Under the pieces are notes generated by a model. The model had not been told where the DNA came from and searched no databases. It saw nothing but the letters and a program-made list of their open reading frames with translations. Below are positions 53,881 to 63,829 of a stretch of 64,000 nucleotides of DNA, piece after piece (positions within the stretch are counted from its first letter, which is position 1; each line of letters starts with the position of its first letter). A program made the position numbers and the translations under genes. Origin of the DNA: Actinomycetes bacterium (GTDB lineage: Bacteria; Actinomycetota; Acidimicrobiia; Acidimicrobiales; Palsa-688); NCBI GenBank assembly GCA_021787365.1, contig JAJYMB010000144.1, forward strand, positions 62,001-126,000, written 5' to 3'.

Positions 53881-55684
53881 TAATCGATCGTTCCACCAAT
53901 GCGAACCAATAAAACCCATAAGGCGGCAAAGTTATGAAATAGGAGTCCTCCCCGATCGTCGGGAACGGCACCCTACCGACGAGCTCTATGGGCGTCATAC
54001 CCCGCCAGCGCTGCAGGGGAAGCATGGCCGGCTGGGCGAAGCGCGACAGGTTGCCTATGCACAGCACGACATCCGCCGGCAGGGTTTCGGCGCGACCGGC
54101 GCCTTGGGCACCGGGCGCGTTGCCGACCACACCGGCCACCGCGGCCAAAGCCTCGTCGGCCTCCGGCACCGCGGTGTGAACAGGCCGCCCCTCGCCCGTC
54201 CCGGCGCCCTCGGCCGGTTCCCGCACGTAGGCGAGGACCGAGGGGTTGTCGGTGGAAACGACGGTCATCGTGCCGGTCCCGAACACGGGGTGCTGCCGGC
54301 GCACCTCGAGCATCCGGCGCATCCAGTGCAGGAGCGAGCTCGGGTTGCGCATCTGGGCCTCCACGTTGACCGCCTGGTAGCCGTACACGGGGTCCATGAG
54401 CGGGGGCAAGTAGAGCTGGGCGAAGTCGGCCCGGGAGAACCCGGCGTTGCGGTCCGGTGACCACTGCATCGGCGTGCGGACGCCGTCGCGGTCGCCCAAG
54501 TAGATGTTGTCGCCCATGCCGATCTCGTCCCCGTAGTAGAGCACCGGTGAGCCAGGGAGCGAGAAAAGGAGCGAGTTCAACAGCTCGGCTACCCTCCGGT
54601 CGCTGTCGACGAGGGGGGCGAGGCGCCGGCCGATGCCGAGGTTGCGCTTCATCCGCGGGTCTTTCGCGTACTCGGACCACATGTAGTCGCGTTCCTCGTC
54701 TGTCACCATTTCCAAGGTGAGCTCGTCGTGGTTGCGCAGGAATATGCCCCACGTGCAGCCCTCGGGTACCGGGGGCGTGCGAGCGAGGATCTCGGTCACG
54801 GGGTAGCGCTGCTCGCGGCGAACGGCCATGAACATGCGGGGCATGAGGGGGAAATGGAAGCACATGTGGCACTCGTCGCCGCTCCCGAAGTACTCGACAA
54901 CGTCCTCGGGCCACTGGTTGGCTTCCGCCAGGAGCACCTTGCCCGGGTAGAGCGAGTCGACCTCTTTACGGAGCCTCTTCAGGTACGAGTGGGTCTCGGG
55001 GAGGTTCTCGCAGTTGGTCCCGTCCCGTTCGAAAAGGTAAGGCACGGCGTCCAGGCGGAACCCGTCGAGGCCGATGTCGAGCCAGTAGCGCACCACGTCG
55101 AGCATGGTGTCGGCCACTTCTGGGTTGTCGTAGTTCAAGTCGGGCTGGTGGTAGAAGAAGCGGTGGAAATAGTACTGGCCGCGTTGGGGGTCCCAAGACC
55201 AGTTCGACTTTTCGGTATCGACGAATATCACCCGCGCCTTGCCGTAGCGCTGGTCGTCGTCGCTCCAGACGTACCAGTCGGCCCTCGGGTTGGTCCGGTC
55301 CTGCCTCGACTCTTGGAACCAGGGGTGCTGGTCGCTCGTGTGGTTCATCACGAGGTCGGCGATCACGCGGATGCCCCGACGGTGGGCCTCGTCGACGAGT
55401 TGGGCGGCGTCGGCGATCTGGCCGTACTCGGGCAGTACGGTCCAGAAATCGGAAATGTCGTACCCGCCGTCTCTAAGCGGCGACTGGTAGAAGGGCAGCA
55501 ACCAGATGCAGTCGATGCCGAGCCACTCCAAGTAGTCGAGCTTGGCGATGAGACCGGGGATGTCCCCTGTGCCGTCGTCGTTTTTGTCGAAAAAGCCCCG
55601 GACGAGCACCTCGTAGAAAACCGCTCGCTCGTACCAGCGGACGTCTTGGCTGGCGGTCCCCGAGACCCTGGCGGTCCCTGCCAC
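53867..55684 (-). CDS. treS: Trehalose synthase (maltose-trehalose isomerase)
   Basis: Interconverts trehalose and maltose, linking trehalose to the GlgE pathway. It is 605 residues, a GH13 enzyme with [20 protein letters not shown], the nucleophile region [12 protein letters not shown], acid [16 protein letters not shown] and [13 protein letters not shown]. An insert of about 35 Ala/Gly-rich residues interrupts the C-terminal beta domain. The GTG start has GGAGGAAGC upstream. It is not fused to maltokinase, unlike in some actinobacteria. Confidence 0.93.
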   Translation of the reverse strand: MAGTARVSGTASQDVRWYERAVFYEVLVRGFFDKNDDGTGDIPGLIAKLDYLEWLGIDCIWLLPFYQSPLRDGGYDISDFWTVLPEYGQIADAAQLVDEAHRRGIRVIADLVMNHTSDQHPWFQESRQDRTNPRADWYVWSDDDQRYGKARVIFVDTEKSNWSWDPQRGQYYFHRFFYHQPDLNYDNPEVADTMLDVVRYWLDIGLDGFRLDAVPYLFERDGTNCENLPETHSYLKRLRKEVDSLYPGKVLLAEANQWPEDVVEYFGSGDECHMCFHFPLMPRMFMAVRREQRYPVTEILARTPPVPEGCTWGIFLRNHDELTLEMVTDEERDYMWSEYAKDPRMKRNLGIGRRLAPLVDSDRRVAELLNSLLFSLPGSPVLYYGDEIGMGDNIYLGDRDGVRTPMQWSPDRNAGFSRADFAQLYLPPLMDPVYGYQAVNVEAQMRNPSSLLHWMRRMLEVRRQHPVFGTGTMTVVSTDNPSVLAYVREPAEGAGTGEGRPVHTAVPEADEALAAVAGVVGNAPGAQGAGRAETLPADVVLCIGNLSRFAQPAMLPLQRWRGMTPIELVGRVPFPTIGEDSYFITLPPYGFYWFALVERSISGSC

Positions 55685-55716
55685 GCTTCCTCCGTTGTCC
55701 CCGACGCCGTACCCGC

Positions 55717-57747
55717 TCAGCGGGCCCAGCGGACGTCACAGATGTGGGCGACGCGCTGCAACGGGTTGAGCAGCACGTAGGGCCGCGACCCCCACACGTA
55801 TACCTCCCCGGACAACTCGTCGTGCACCTCGAGGCTGGTGCCCGGCGGGGCGCCGAGAGCCGTCATGTCGAGGTCCAAGGTCGCGCCCTGTGTGGCGTAC
55901 GGGTCGAGGTTTACGACGACGAGCACGAGGTCCTTGCCATCGTCGGAACGCTTGGAAAAAGCGACCATGGCCTCGTTGTCGGAGCCGTGGAAGGTGATGT
56001 TGCGGAGGCGGGAAAATGCCGGGTGGCGGCGCCGGATGGCGTTGACCACGGAAAAAAGCGGTGACAGGTTACCCGGCCTCGAAAAGTCACGGTCCTTTAT
56101 CTCGTATTTTTCCGAGTGGAGGTACTCCTCGTTGTCAGGCGACGCGGGCTCGTTTTCGTACAGCTCGTAGCCGCTGTAGACGCCGTAGAGGGGCGAGAGG
56201 GTGGCCGCGAGGACGTAGCGGAGGGCGAAGGCCGCGGGTGGCCCGCCCCGCAGCGGCCCGGAGAGTATGTCGGGGGTGTTGGGCCAGAAATTGGGCCGCA
56301 GGTAATCGGCGAGAGGCCCGTGGGCGAGCTCCTCGACGTAGGTCCGGATGCCCTCGGGCCCGTACTGTGGCACCCGCCAGGTGAAATAGGTGTAGCTCTG
56401 GGAGAACCCCGTCTCGGCTAAGCGGGCCATGACCTTGGGCCTCGTGAACGCCTCGGCGAGGAGCACCACGTCGGGCTGCTCTGCCCGCAGGCACCCGATC
56501 AACCACTCCCAAAAGGCGAAGGGCTTGGTGTGGGGGTTGTCCACCCTGAAGATGCGCACGCCTCGGTCCGCCCAGAAGTACATGACTTCCCTGCACGCCT
56601 CCCAGAGGGCGACCCTGTCTGCCTCCCTCGCCGGCCAGAAGTTGAGCGGGTAAGTGTCCTGGTACTTCTTCGGGGGGTTTTCGGCGTAGGCGATCGACCC
56701 GTCGGGCCGGTGGAAAAACCACTCTGGGTGCTCCTTCACCCAGGGATGGTCCGGGGAGCACTGGAGCGCGTAGTCGAGGGCCACCTCCATCCCGTGCTCT
56801 CTCGCGGTCCGGACCAAGAAGTCAAAGTCATCGAAATCCCCGAGCGCGGGGTGGATGGCCGTGTGCCCGCCCTCCTCGGAGCCGATCGCCCACGGGCTGC
56901 CCGGGTCACCCAGGACCGCCTCCAAGGCGTTGTCCCGGCCCTTTCTGAAGGTGTGGCCGATCGGGTGCACGGGTGGCAGGTACACGACGTCGAAGCCAAG
57001 GCCGGCGAGGCGCGGGATCTGTGCCGCTGCACCCCGCAACCCCCCGAAGCTGCGGGGGAACAGCTCGTACCAGGCCCCGACGCCGGCCCGCTCGCGCTCG
57101 ACCCAGACGAGCGCCGGCACCGAACGGGTCACGTCCCTGGCGAGTTCTGGCCCTCCGAGCGCGTGGGCAACCGGGGCCGAGAGGGCCGGGTTGAGCCGTC
57201 TCGCGTCGTCCAGGGTCTCGTCTGTGAGGGAACGCAGGGCCTGGCCCACCGGCCCCTCGAGCGCCCCGTCGCCCGCCGGCAGTTGGCGGGACCACTCTTC
57301 TATGAGGGCCCTCGCTTCGGCGATCTCGATCCCCACGTCTTGGCGGGCGGCCAGCTTGACGGCTACCTTCTTGGCCCACGTTGCGTAGCGGTCCGTCCAG
57401 GCCTCGATCACGAGCTCGTAGAACCCGGGCTCAGGTGCGCTGACGGCTCCGGACCAGGTGTCGTCGGGCCCGGGCGCGAGGTCGCAGGTGCAGGCTTCCT
57501 CTCCGGCCTTCGAGAGGACGGCACGGGCACCGAGCACGTCGTGCCCGTCACGGAACACGCTGGCCACCACGGGGACCTTCTCGCCGGCCATTGCCTTGGC
57601 GGGGTACCCGTGGGGGGTCGATGGCCGTACGTCTTGGACCACGAGGTGGGGCAGCTGGGAGGGGTCCCCAGCTGCCCTGACGGCCCGCTGGGACCGCTGA
57701 CGCGCTCGTTCCCCCGCCCGGGCCGCCGCCCTCTCGGTCGTCGTCAT
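55717..57747 (-). CDS. glgE: Alpha-1,4-glucan:maltose-1-phosphate maltosyltransferase
   Basis: Extends alpha-glucan by maltosyl transfer from maltose-1-phosphate. It is 676 residues with the GlgE N and S domains, then a GH13 barrel: [18 protein letters not shown], nucleophile Asp in [17 protein letters not shown], acid Glu in [12 protein letters not shown]. It is first of glgE-treS-mak-glgB. The ATG has TAGTTT exactly six bases upstream and no Shine-Dalgarno, so a leaderless operon transcript is likely. Confidence 0.95.
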   Translation of the reverse strand: MTTTERAAARAGERARQRSQRAVRAAGDPSQLPHLVVQDVRPSTPHGYPAKAMAGEKVPVVASVFRDGHDVLGARAVLSKAGEEACTCDLAPGPDDTWSGAVSAPEPGFYELVIEAWTDRYATWAKKVAVKLAARQDVGIEIAEARALIEEWSRQLPAGDGALEGPVGQALRSLTDETLDDARRLNPALSAPVAHALGGPELARDVTRSVPALVWVERERAGVGAWYELFPRSFGGLRGAAAQIPRLAGLGFDVVYLPPVHPIGHTFRKGRDNALEAVLGDPGSPWAIGSEEGGHTAIHPALGDFDDFDFLVRTAREHGMEVALDYALQCSPDHPWVKEHPEWFFHRPDGSIAYAENPPKKYQDTYPLNFWPAREADRVALWEACREVMYFWADRGVRIFRVDNPHTKPFAFWEWLIGCLRAEQPDVVLLAEAFTRPKVMARLAETGFSQSYTYFTWRVPQYGPEGIRTYVEELAHGPLADYLRPNFWPNTPDILSGPLRGGPPAAFALRYVLAATLSPLYGVYSGYELYENEPASPDNEEYLHSEKYEIKDRDFSRPGNLSPLFSVVNAIRRRHPAFSRLRNITFHGSDNEAMVAFSKRSDDGKDLVLVVVNLDPYATQGATLDLDMTALGAPPGTSLEVHDELSGEVYVWGSRPYVLLNPLQRVAHICDVRWAR

Positions 57748-57753
57748 GGCAAC

Positions 57754-57759
57754 AAACTA
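57754..57759 (-). promoter_or_regulatory. -10-like TAGTTT, leaderless glgE operon promoter
   Basis: TAGTTT on the minus strand ends six bases before the glgE ATG. It lies in the 79-bp divergent region shared with glgP. Confidence 0.5.
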
Positions 57760-57812
57760 CCCAGCCTGTGGGCCGGCGGCAGCACCGGCCGGCCGGGCTG
57801 TGCGCTACGGGC

Positions 57813-57818
57813 TAGCTT
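57813..57818 (+). promoter_or_regulatory. -10-like TAGCTT before glgP
   Basis: TAGCTT ends eight bases before the glgP ATG, with no ribosome binding site between. Together with the glgE element this makes the intergenic region a compact divergent promoter for glucan synthesis and breakdown. Confidence 0.45.
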
Positions 57819-57826
57819 GTCCCGGG

Positions 57827-60415
57827 ATGAGAGCGTTCAGGAGCTTCACGGTGCGGGCGCGACTGCCCGAAGCGCTGGCACCCCTCCGGGAACTCGCGTT
57901 CAACCTCCGCTGGTCCTGGGACGAGCGCACCCGCGACCTCTTCCGCTGGGTCGACCCCGACATCTGGGAGCACACCCAGCACGACCCGGTCCAGGTCCTC
58001 TCCCTCGTGGCGAGGGACCGCTTGGTCGCCCTCTCCACCGATAGCGCGTTCATGTCGTTCCTCGACGAGATCCACTCAGAGTTCTGCCGCTATATGAGTT
58101 CGGACCGTTGGTTCCAAAACCGCGATGCCTCCCCGCTAAAAAAGGTGGCGTACTTCTCGCCCGAGTTCGGCATAGCAGAGGCGCTGCCCCAGTACTCGGG
58201 GGGCCTCGGAGTGCTCGCTGGCGACCACCTGAAGGCGGCCAGCAGCCTGGGCGTCCCGGTCGTGGGCGTGGGCCTGCTCTACGCCGAGGGGTATTTCCGC
58301 CAACGCCTCAATGCCGAGGGCTGGCAGGAGGAGCGCTACCCGCTCATGGACCCCCACACCATGGCACTCTCCCTGGCCGAGGGGGCCAGGGTTACGGTCG
58401 ACCTCGCCGGCCAGCCTCTTTCCGCTCAGATTTGGGTGGCTGCAGTGGGCAGGGTCAAGCTCTACCTGCTCGACTCCAATATCGACGACAACGCCGAGGA
58501 GGTGCGCAATACGACCGACCGGCTCTACGGCGGCGGCACTGAGCACCGGCTGCGCCAGGAGATCCTGCTCGGCATAGGCGGTGTGCGCGCCCTCGACACG
58601 CTCGGCGAAGAAGTCCAGATATTCCACTCCAATGAGGGCCACGCCGGCTTCCTCGGCCTCGAGCGCATCCGCCAGCTCGTGACCGAGAAGGGCCTCGAGT
58701 TCCACGAAGCCGTGGAAGCCGTTCGCGCCGGGATGGTCTTCACCACCCACACGCCCGTTCCCGCCGGCATCGACCGTTTCCCCGCCGAGCTCATCGAGAA
58801 GTACTTCTCCGGCTGGGCGAACGAGTGCGGAGTCGACATCGGGGAACTGATGGCCCTCGGCCATGCCCAGGACGACCAGCCGGGTGCCTCGTTCAACATG
58901 GCCATCATGGGCCTGCGGCTCGCCGGGATGTCCAACGGCGTGGCCAAACTCCATGGCAAGACCAGCAGGGCGATGTTCCAGCCGGTTTTCCCCGGAGTGC
59001 CGGACGAGGAGGTACCCATCGGTTCGGTGACCAACGGGGTGCACGGCCACACTTGGGCCTCACCGGCCATGGCTGACCTTTTCATCAAGTACGTGACACC
59101 CCAGTGGGAAGACGCCAGCCCCTCGGACTGGGCGAGGATCAGGGACGCTCGCGACGACGAGCTGTGGCGGGCGCGCGAACAGGGCAAGGACGCCCTCGTG
59201 TCCTTCGTGCGAGCCCGCATCAAGGCCACCCTGGCGGACCAAGGCGTCCCGCCGGTCGACAGCGCATGGGCCGACGAGGTCCTCGACCCGACCGTGCTCA
59301 CCATCGGCTTTGCCCGGCGCTTCGCGGCCTACAAGCGGGCGACCCTCCTCTTCTCGCAGCCCGAACGCCTGAAGGCGCTGCTCACGGACAAGAGGCGGCC
59401 CGTCCAGCTGATCTTTGCCGGCAAGGCCCACCCCGCCGACGAGATGGGCAAAGAGATGATCCGCCAGATCGTGCAGTTCGCCCACGACCCCGACGTGCGC
59501 CACCGGGTCGCCTTCATCGAGGACTACGACATCGCCGTGGCGAGGGCCATGCTCCAAGGCTGCGACGTGTGGTTGAACAACCCCCGCCGGCCCATGGAGG
59601 CGAGCGGGACCAGTGGCCAGAAGGCCGCACTGAACGGCGGGCTCAACTGCTCCGTGCTCGACGGGTGGTGGGACGAGATGTTCGACGGCAGCAACGGCTG
59701 GCAGATAGCCTCCGCCGAGCTCTACCCCGAGCCCCGCCGGGACGAGGTCGAAACCAACAGCCTCTTCGAGGTGCTCGAGCGCCAGGTGGTGCCCGTCTAC
59801 TACGACCACGCCGGCGGGCGGTTCCCCCGCCAGTGGGTGGCACGCATCAAGGACTCGCTCGCCTCCCTCGGGCCGCGCGTCCAGGCGTCGCGCATGCTCC
59901 GGGAGTACGTCGAGCTCATGTACGAGCCGATGGCGGCACGGGCGCAGGCGCTCTCTGCCAACCACTTCGCCCGGGCCCGGGACCTCGCGGCGTTCAAGGC
60001 CAGGGCCCGCGAAGCGTGGCCAGAAGTCTCCGTTGTCTCGGTGGGCACGAGCACCATCGACGCGGTAACCGACCTCGGGGCCACGCGCTCGGTGACCGCA
60101 GAAGTCGCCCTCGGCCGGCTCGGCCCGAGCGACGTCGCTGTCGAACTGCTCGTCGGCCCCCTCTCGGCCGGGGACGAGTTGTCAAGCTGGGACGTGGTGC
60201 CCATGCGGTGCACGGGCGGCCCGGGCGAGAACTCCGGCACCACGCTCTGGGAAGGCAGCTTCGTTGCCGACCAAGCCGGCCGGCACGGCCTCACGGTGAG
60301 GGTCGTGCCCTCCCACCCTGACCTCGCGGTACCCGCCGAGATGGGCGCCATGGTGTGGGCAAAGTCGTCCAACCACACCGCCGAGGGCTCGGTCGCGACG
60401 GCTGAGTTCGCCTGA
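57827..60415 (+). CDS. glgP: Alpha-glucan phosphorylase
   Basis: PLP enzyme releasing glucose-1-phosphate from alpha-glucans, 862 residues. It is of the TIGR02094 type common in actinobacteria, with LAFNLRWSWDERTRDLF at the start, YFSPEFGIAEALPQYSGGLG, HSNEGHAGFL and the PLP-lysine region EASGTSGQKAALNGG...SVLDGWW. ATG 57827 is chosen from family similarity and the -10-like hexamer; a short upstream frame is not conserved. It is divergent from the glgE operon and overlaps the next gene by one base (TGATG). Confidence 0.94.
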   Translation: MRAFRSFTVRARLPEALAPLRELAFNLRWSWDERTRDLFRWVDPDIWEHTQHDPVQVLSLVARDRLVALSTDSAFMSFLDEIHSEFCRYMSSDRWFQNRDASPLKKVAYFSPEFGIAEALPQYSGGLGVLAGDHLKAASSLGVPVVGVGLLYAEGYFRQRLNAEGWQEERYPLMDPHTMALSLAEGARVTVDLAGQPLSAQIWVAAVGRVKLYLLDSNIDDNAEEVRNTTDRLYGGGTEHRLRQEILLGIGGVRALDTLGEEVQIFHSNEGHAGFLGLERIRQLVTEKGLEFHEAVEAVRAGMVFTTHTPVPAGIDRFPAELIEKYFSGWANECGVDIGELMALGHAQDDQPGASFNMAIMGLRLAGMSNGVAKLHGKTSRAMFQPVFPGVPDEEVPIGSVTNGVHGHTWASPAMADLFIKYVTPQWEDASPSDWARIRDARDDELWRAREQGKDALVSFVRARIKATLADQGVPPVDSAWADEVLDPTVLTIGFARRFAAYKRATLLFSQPERLKALLTDKRRPVQLIFAGKAHPADEMGKEMIRQIVQFAHDPDVRHRVAFIEDYDIAVARAMLQGCDVWLNNPRRPMEASGTSGQKAALNGGLNCSVLDGWWDEMFDGSNGWQIASAELYPEPRRDEVETNSLFEVLERQVVPVYYDHAGGRFPRQWVARIKDSLASLGPRVQASRMLREYVELMYEPMAARAQALSANHFARARDLAAFKARAREAWPEVSVVSVGTSTIDAVTDLGATRSVTAEVALGRLGPSDVAVELLVGPLSAGDELSSWDVVPMRCTGGPGENSGTTLWEGSFVADQAGRHGLTVRVVPSHPDLAVPAEMGAMVWAKSSNHTAEGSVATAEFA

Positions 60416-61578
60416 TGGGCCCTCTGCGCCAGCACGTCGACGCCGAGGGCCTGGTGAAGCTGGCGAGCGCCCTCGTAGCCGTCCCTACCGAGAACCCCCC
60501 CGGCAACGAGAAGGCCGTCGCCGGCATCCTCCGCGAGGCCCTCGCTCCCTGGCATCCCGAGTGGTCCGAGGTCGAACCCTCGCCCGGGCGGCTGTCCCTC
60601 GTGGCGCGCGTGGCCGCAGGAGGGGGGACCGGCCGGCGCACCCTGGTCGTCAACGGCCACACCGACGTCGTGCCCGCCCTCCCCGAGCGCTGGTCCCGTG
60701 GCCCCTTCGAACCTACCGTCATAGACGGCCGGCTCTACGGGCGTGGTTCGGCAGATATGAAAGGGGGGGTCGCCGCGGCCATCTGCGCGCTCCGCACCCT
60801 CCAGGCGGCGGGGTCAGCGCCGGCCTGCGACATTGTCTTCCAGTTCGTCGCCGACGAGGAGGCCGGCGGCGGTCTCGGCACCCGGGTGCTGTGGGAGTCG
60901 GGCCTGCTCCAGGGTGACGCCTGCCTCGTCCCCGAACCCACCTCGCTCGCGGTGTCGGTGGCCGAGCGCGGCCTGCTCCAAGGTGAGGTGGTGGTGAGGG
61001 GCCGCCCCGGCCACGGCAGTCGGCCCCGAGAGGGCGTGTCGGCCCTGGAGGGCGCCGCCCGGGTCACTCTGGCCCTCCACGCCGCCGACTTCGGCGACCC
61101 CGAGCACCCCCTGCTCGGCCGCCCGACCGCGAACATCGGTACCCTCCAGGGCGGCAGTGCCGTCAACATCGTGGCCGAGCTGGCGAGAGTGGGCTTCGAC
61201 CGCCGCCTCTTGCCCGGCACCAGCCTGGAAGAAAGTGTCGCGAGCCTCCGCCGGCGCCTCGAGGAGGCCGGCGTCACCGATGTCGACTACGAGGTGGAGG
61301 TACACGACTTCGGCGAGGGGTCGGAGATGAGCCCGGACCACCCCTTCGCCGGGCTGGTCCGCCGGTGCGTCGCGTCTGCGACAGGCCGAGAGCCCCCGAC
61401 GATCGGCATGACCTTCACCACTGACGCCCGGTTCCTGCGCAACCAGGCAGGCATCCCTGCGGTCGTCTGCGGGCCGGGGTCGATCGCGCAAGCTCACAAC
61501 GTGGACGAGTGGGTCGAGGTCCCCGAGTTGGTGGACGCCACGGCGGCCTTTGCGGAGCTGTACCGCTCGTTCGTCTGA
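60415..61578 (+). CDS. M20 family metallopeptidase (ArgE/DapE-type)
   Basis: Zinc-dependent deacylase or peptidase, 387 residues. The metal ligands are in VVNGHTDVVPA, GRGSADMKGGVAA, the Glu-Glu of VADEEAGGG, and a final histidine in QAHNVDEWVEV. The dimerisation domain (RGRPGHGSRPREGVSALEGA) is in place. It is coupled to glgP by TGATG, an unusual partner: the family usually acts on N-acyl amino acids (acetylornithine, succinyl-diaminopimelate). The substrate cannot be deduced. Confidence 0.85.
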   Translation: MGPLRQHVDAEGLVKLASALVAVPTENPPGNEKAVAGILREALAPWHPEWSEVEPSPGRLSLVARVAAGGGTGRRTLVVNGHTDVVPALPERWSRGPFEPTVIDGRLYGRGSADMKGGVAAAICALRTLQAAGSAPACDIVFQFVADEEAGGGLGTRVLWESGLLQGDACLVPEPTSLAVSVAERGLLQGEVVVRGRPGHGSRPREGVSALEGAARVTLALHAADFGDPEHPLLGRPTANIGTLQGGSAVNIVAELARVGFDRRLLPGTSLEESVASLRRRLEEAGVTDVDYEVEVHDFGEGSEMSPDHPFAGLVRRCVASATGREPPTIGMTFTTDARFLRNQAGIPAVVCGPGSIAQAHNVDEWVEVPELVDATAAFAELYRSFV

Positions 61579-61771
61579 GACGGCTGCTCACCCGGACCAG
61601 GGAACTGGTGACAGTCGCCGGCTGAAGGCCACTACCACCCGCAAATGGGGGCAACGGGGACAGGCTGCTCAGCCTCAGCCCATAGCCCCGCGCAGCCCGA
61701 AGTCACCGACCACTTCCACCAGGCGTTTCACCGGGGGTTTCACCTGGGGCTGCCGTGAGCTCGGCTCAGCC

Positions 61772-63043
61772 TCAGCGGCCCCCGGCCGGCGATGGGGGCA
61801 CGTCCTCGTCAGCCAGGGCGCGCCCGAAGATGAGCGATGCGTTGTGGCCGCCGAAGCCGAGGCTGTTCGTCATCACGTAGCGCAGCTCGACCGGCCTCGC
61901 CCGGTCGGGCACGTAGTCGAGGTCGCAATCGGGGTCGGGGTGCTCGAGGTTGATCGTGGGCGGCGCCACTCCGTTTTGCATCGCCAAGATCGAGAAAACC
62001 GACTCCAGGGCGCCGGCCGCACCGAGAGTATGCCCGGTCATGGACTTGGTGGAGGACACGGGCGGCACCCGCTCACCGAAGACACGCTTGAGCGCCAGCG
62101 TCTCGATCCTGTCGTTGGGAGGTGTCGACGTGCCGTGGGCATTGACGTAACCGACGTCGCGAGGGCCCAAGCCGGCGTCTGCCAGCGCAGCGAACATGGC
62201 CCTGACGGCCCCGTCGCCGGTCGGGTGAGGTTGGGTGATGTGGTAGGCGTCGGAGGTGGCGCCGTAGCCTACGAGCTCGGCGATGATGGGGGCACCGCGG
62301 CTCAGGGCCAACTCGCGCTCTTCGAGCACGAGCGTCGCCGCCGCTTCGCCGAGCACGAAGCCGTCGCGCTCGGCGTCAAAGGGCCGGGAGGCCCGCTCGG
62401 GCTCGTCGTTGCGAGTCGACAAAGCCTTCATCGCCGCGAACCCGGCCACGCCGAGTGGGGTTATGGCAGCTTCACTGCCCCCGCAGACCATGACGTCGGC
62501 CCTACCTAGCTGGATGGTGTCGAAGGCCGTGCCGATGGCGTGGGCCGACGCCGAGCAGGCGGTCACCGTGCAGCAGTTGTAGCCGAGGAGCCCCCACTCC
62601 ATGGCGATCTCGCCGGCGGCCATGTTGGGGATCATCATGGGCACTACGTAGGGGTTGACCCACTCGGGGCCCCGGTTGACGAGCGTGCGCATCCCGTCTT
62701 CCCAGGTCTTCAAGCCCCCGATGCCGGTCGCGTACACCACCCCCGTGCGCTCGGCGGCCGAGGCGACATCGAGCTTGGACGCCTCGACTGCCTCCTTGGT
62801 CGCCACCAGGGCCAGCTGGACCACCCGGTCGAGGTGCCTGGCCCGCCGGCGCCCCAACGTCGCAGCCGGGTCGAAGCCTCGCACCTCGGCCGCGATCTTG
62901 ACGGGGGACTCGCCGGCATCGAAGGCGGTGATGCGGCTCACCCCGCTTCGCCCTGCCACCAGCGCCTGCCAGGTCTCTTCCAGGTCCAGGCCGAGGGGGC
63001 TGATCACGCCCAAGCCCGTCACGACAACGCGCCGGCTACCCAT
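61772..63043 (-). CDS. fabF: Beta-ketoacyl-ACP synthase II
   Basis: Condensing enzyme of type II fatty-acid elongation, 423 residues. The catalytic Cys is in TVTACSASAHAIG, and the two His in VNAHGTSTPPND and STKSMTGHTLGAAG. NSLGFGGHNASL closes the fold. The ATG has TAGGAT nine bases upstream and a GAGGA between. Unlike in many actinobacteria there is no acyl-carrier-protein gene directly upstream. It is convergent with the M20 peptidase; the 193-bp gap (61579-61771) shows no gene or clear terminator. Confidence 0.95.
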   Translation of the reverse strand: MGSRRVVVTGLGVISPLGLDLEETWQALVAGRSGVSRITAFDAGESPVKIAAEVRGFDPAATLGRRRARHLDRVVQLALVATKEAVEASKLDVASAAERTGVVYATGIGGLKTWEDGMRTLVNRGPEWVNPYVVPMMIPNMAAGEIAMEWGLLGYNCCTVTACSASAHAIGTAFDTIQLGRADVMVCGGSEAAITPLGVAGFAAMKALSTRNDEPERASRPFDAERDGFVLGEAAATLVLEERELALSRGAPIIAELVGYGATSDAYHITQPHPTGDGAVRAMFAALADAGLGPRDVGYVNAHGTSTPPNDRIETLALKRVFGERVPPVSSTKSMTGHTLGAAGALESVFSILAMQNGVAPPTINLEHPDPDCDLDYVPDRARPVELRYVMTNSLGFGGHNASLIFGRALADEDVPPSPAGGR

Positions 63044-63154
63044 CGTCCTCGAATCCTAGGTGACCCAAACGTGCCCGGATGTTACCGGCCCTCCGCTGGG
63101 CCCCGGTGCTGGTCCGGCGGCGGGCGCGGCCGCGCACCTAGGGGGCCGAAGGCG

Positions 63155-63216
63155 GGCCGGCGGGGCTGGCCGGCGGGGCGGGCCGGCGGGGCGGGCCGGC
63201 GGGGCGGGCCGGCGAG
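63155..63216. repeat. 13-bp tandem array upstream of fabF
   Basis: Four units of GGCCGGCGGGGCG (the first ends in T) at 63155, 63168, 63181 and 63194, plus a fifth partial unit. It lies between fabF and the AT-rich island. Confidence 0.85.
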
Positions 63217-63466
63217 CCAAACGGCTGAAGTGCTCAAAAAGCTGATGAACGTAGATCATAAAAGGCCACATTCACAAGATTTGAACGATAAAAGTGACCT
63301 CATTTCTGACCGATGTGGCCTGGGCACCACCACATCCACCAGGTTCTTGTCAGCCGGTTGCGCGTTCGACCCACCCAGACGAGTGCCTCGCCGCGGCGCC
63401 CTACCCATGCCCGTCCTGTGATTGGTCGAGGAAAGGCGCCGGCGACGCTCGGCGCCGCGCCCGCGG

Positions 63467-63472
63467 TAGCGT
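63467..63472 (+). promoter_or_regulatory. -10-like TAGCGT, leaderless promoter of the small acidic gene
   Basis: TAGCGT ends six bases before ATG 63479. There is no ribosome binding site between. Confidence 0.5.
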
Positions 63473-63478
63473 TGCCTG

Positions 63479-63682
63479 ATGGCCTCGACCGACCGCCCCA
63501 TGGCACAGAGGGATCCCGAAGTCCCGGAAGCGGACGCCTTGGAGCAGTCCGAGCCCGCGGCGCCCGGCCCCGCCAACGGTGACTCCGAACCCGTCCCGCG
63601 ACCGGTGATGAGCTTCGAAGTGCCCGAAGCTGACGCCATCGAGCAGTCCCAAGAAGTACCCGAAGACGACGACTGGCGCTAA
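63479..63682 (+). CDS. Small acidic protein with a duplicated EVPEADA(L/I)EQS motif
   Basis: A 67-residue very acidic protein without hydrophobic helices. The 12-residue motif EVPEADALEQSE near the N-terminus recurs as EVPEADAIEQSQ near the C-terminus, separated by a Pro/Gly-rich spacer and PRPVMSF. Similar PEADA-EQ motifs occur in uncharacterised small actinobacterial proteins, to my recollection. It looks intrinsically disordered, perhaps a binding peptide with two docking sites. The function is unknown. The start is supported by the -10-like hexamer six bases upstream. Confidence 0.7.
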   Translation: MASTDRPMAQRDPEVPEADALEQSEPAAPGPANGDSEPVPRPVMSFEVPEADAIEQSQEVPEDDDWR

Positions 63683-63749
63683 GGCCGCGAGGCTGGCGAC
63701 GGGCGCTCGCCGGCAGCACACCGACGCTGGTCGGGGCCTGGGCCCCCGG

Positions 63750-63829
63750 GGTCAGGCCCGCTTCGCCGGACCTCGAGGGTCAGGCCCGCTTCGCCGGATC
63801 CCGGGGCCCTACAGTCAGGCCCGCTTCAA
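63750..63829. repeat. Three-copy direct repeat at the helicase 3' end
   Basis: GGTCAGGCCCGCTTCGCCGGA at 63750-63770 and 63778-63798, and a shorter copy (AGTCAGGCCCGCTTC) at 63813-63827 that contains the helicase stop codon (63815-63817). The downstream copies thus repeat the last codons and stop (LKRA-stop). Confidence 0.85.

Larger units (their letters stand above)
63044..63478. other. 435-bp intergenic region with an AT-rich island
   Basis: No convincing gene. From fabF outward: a GC-rich stretch, the 13-bp tandem array, then an AT-rich island (about 63225-63310, with two CATAAAAG/GATAAAAG-like segments) that probably holds the fabF promoter, then ordinary GC-rich sequence up to the small-protein promoter. 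Open frames crossing it lack ribosome sites and recognisable domains. Confidence 0.5.

Noticed and set aside
63340-63400. tRNA-like GTTCGAC segment in the fabF upstream region
   Set aside because: The bases flanking it do not pair as a T-arm, and no acceptor or anticodon stem can be formed.
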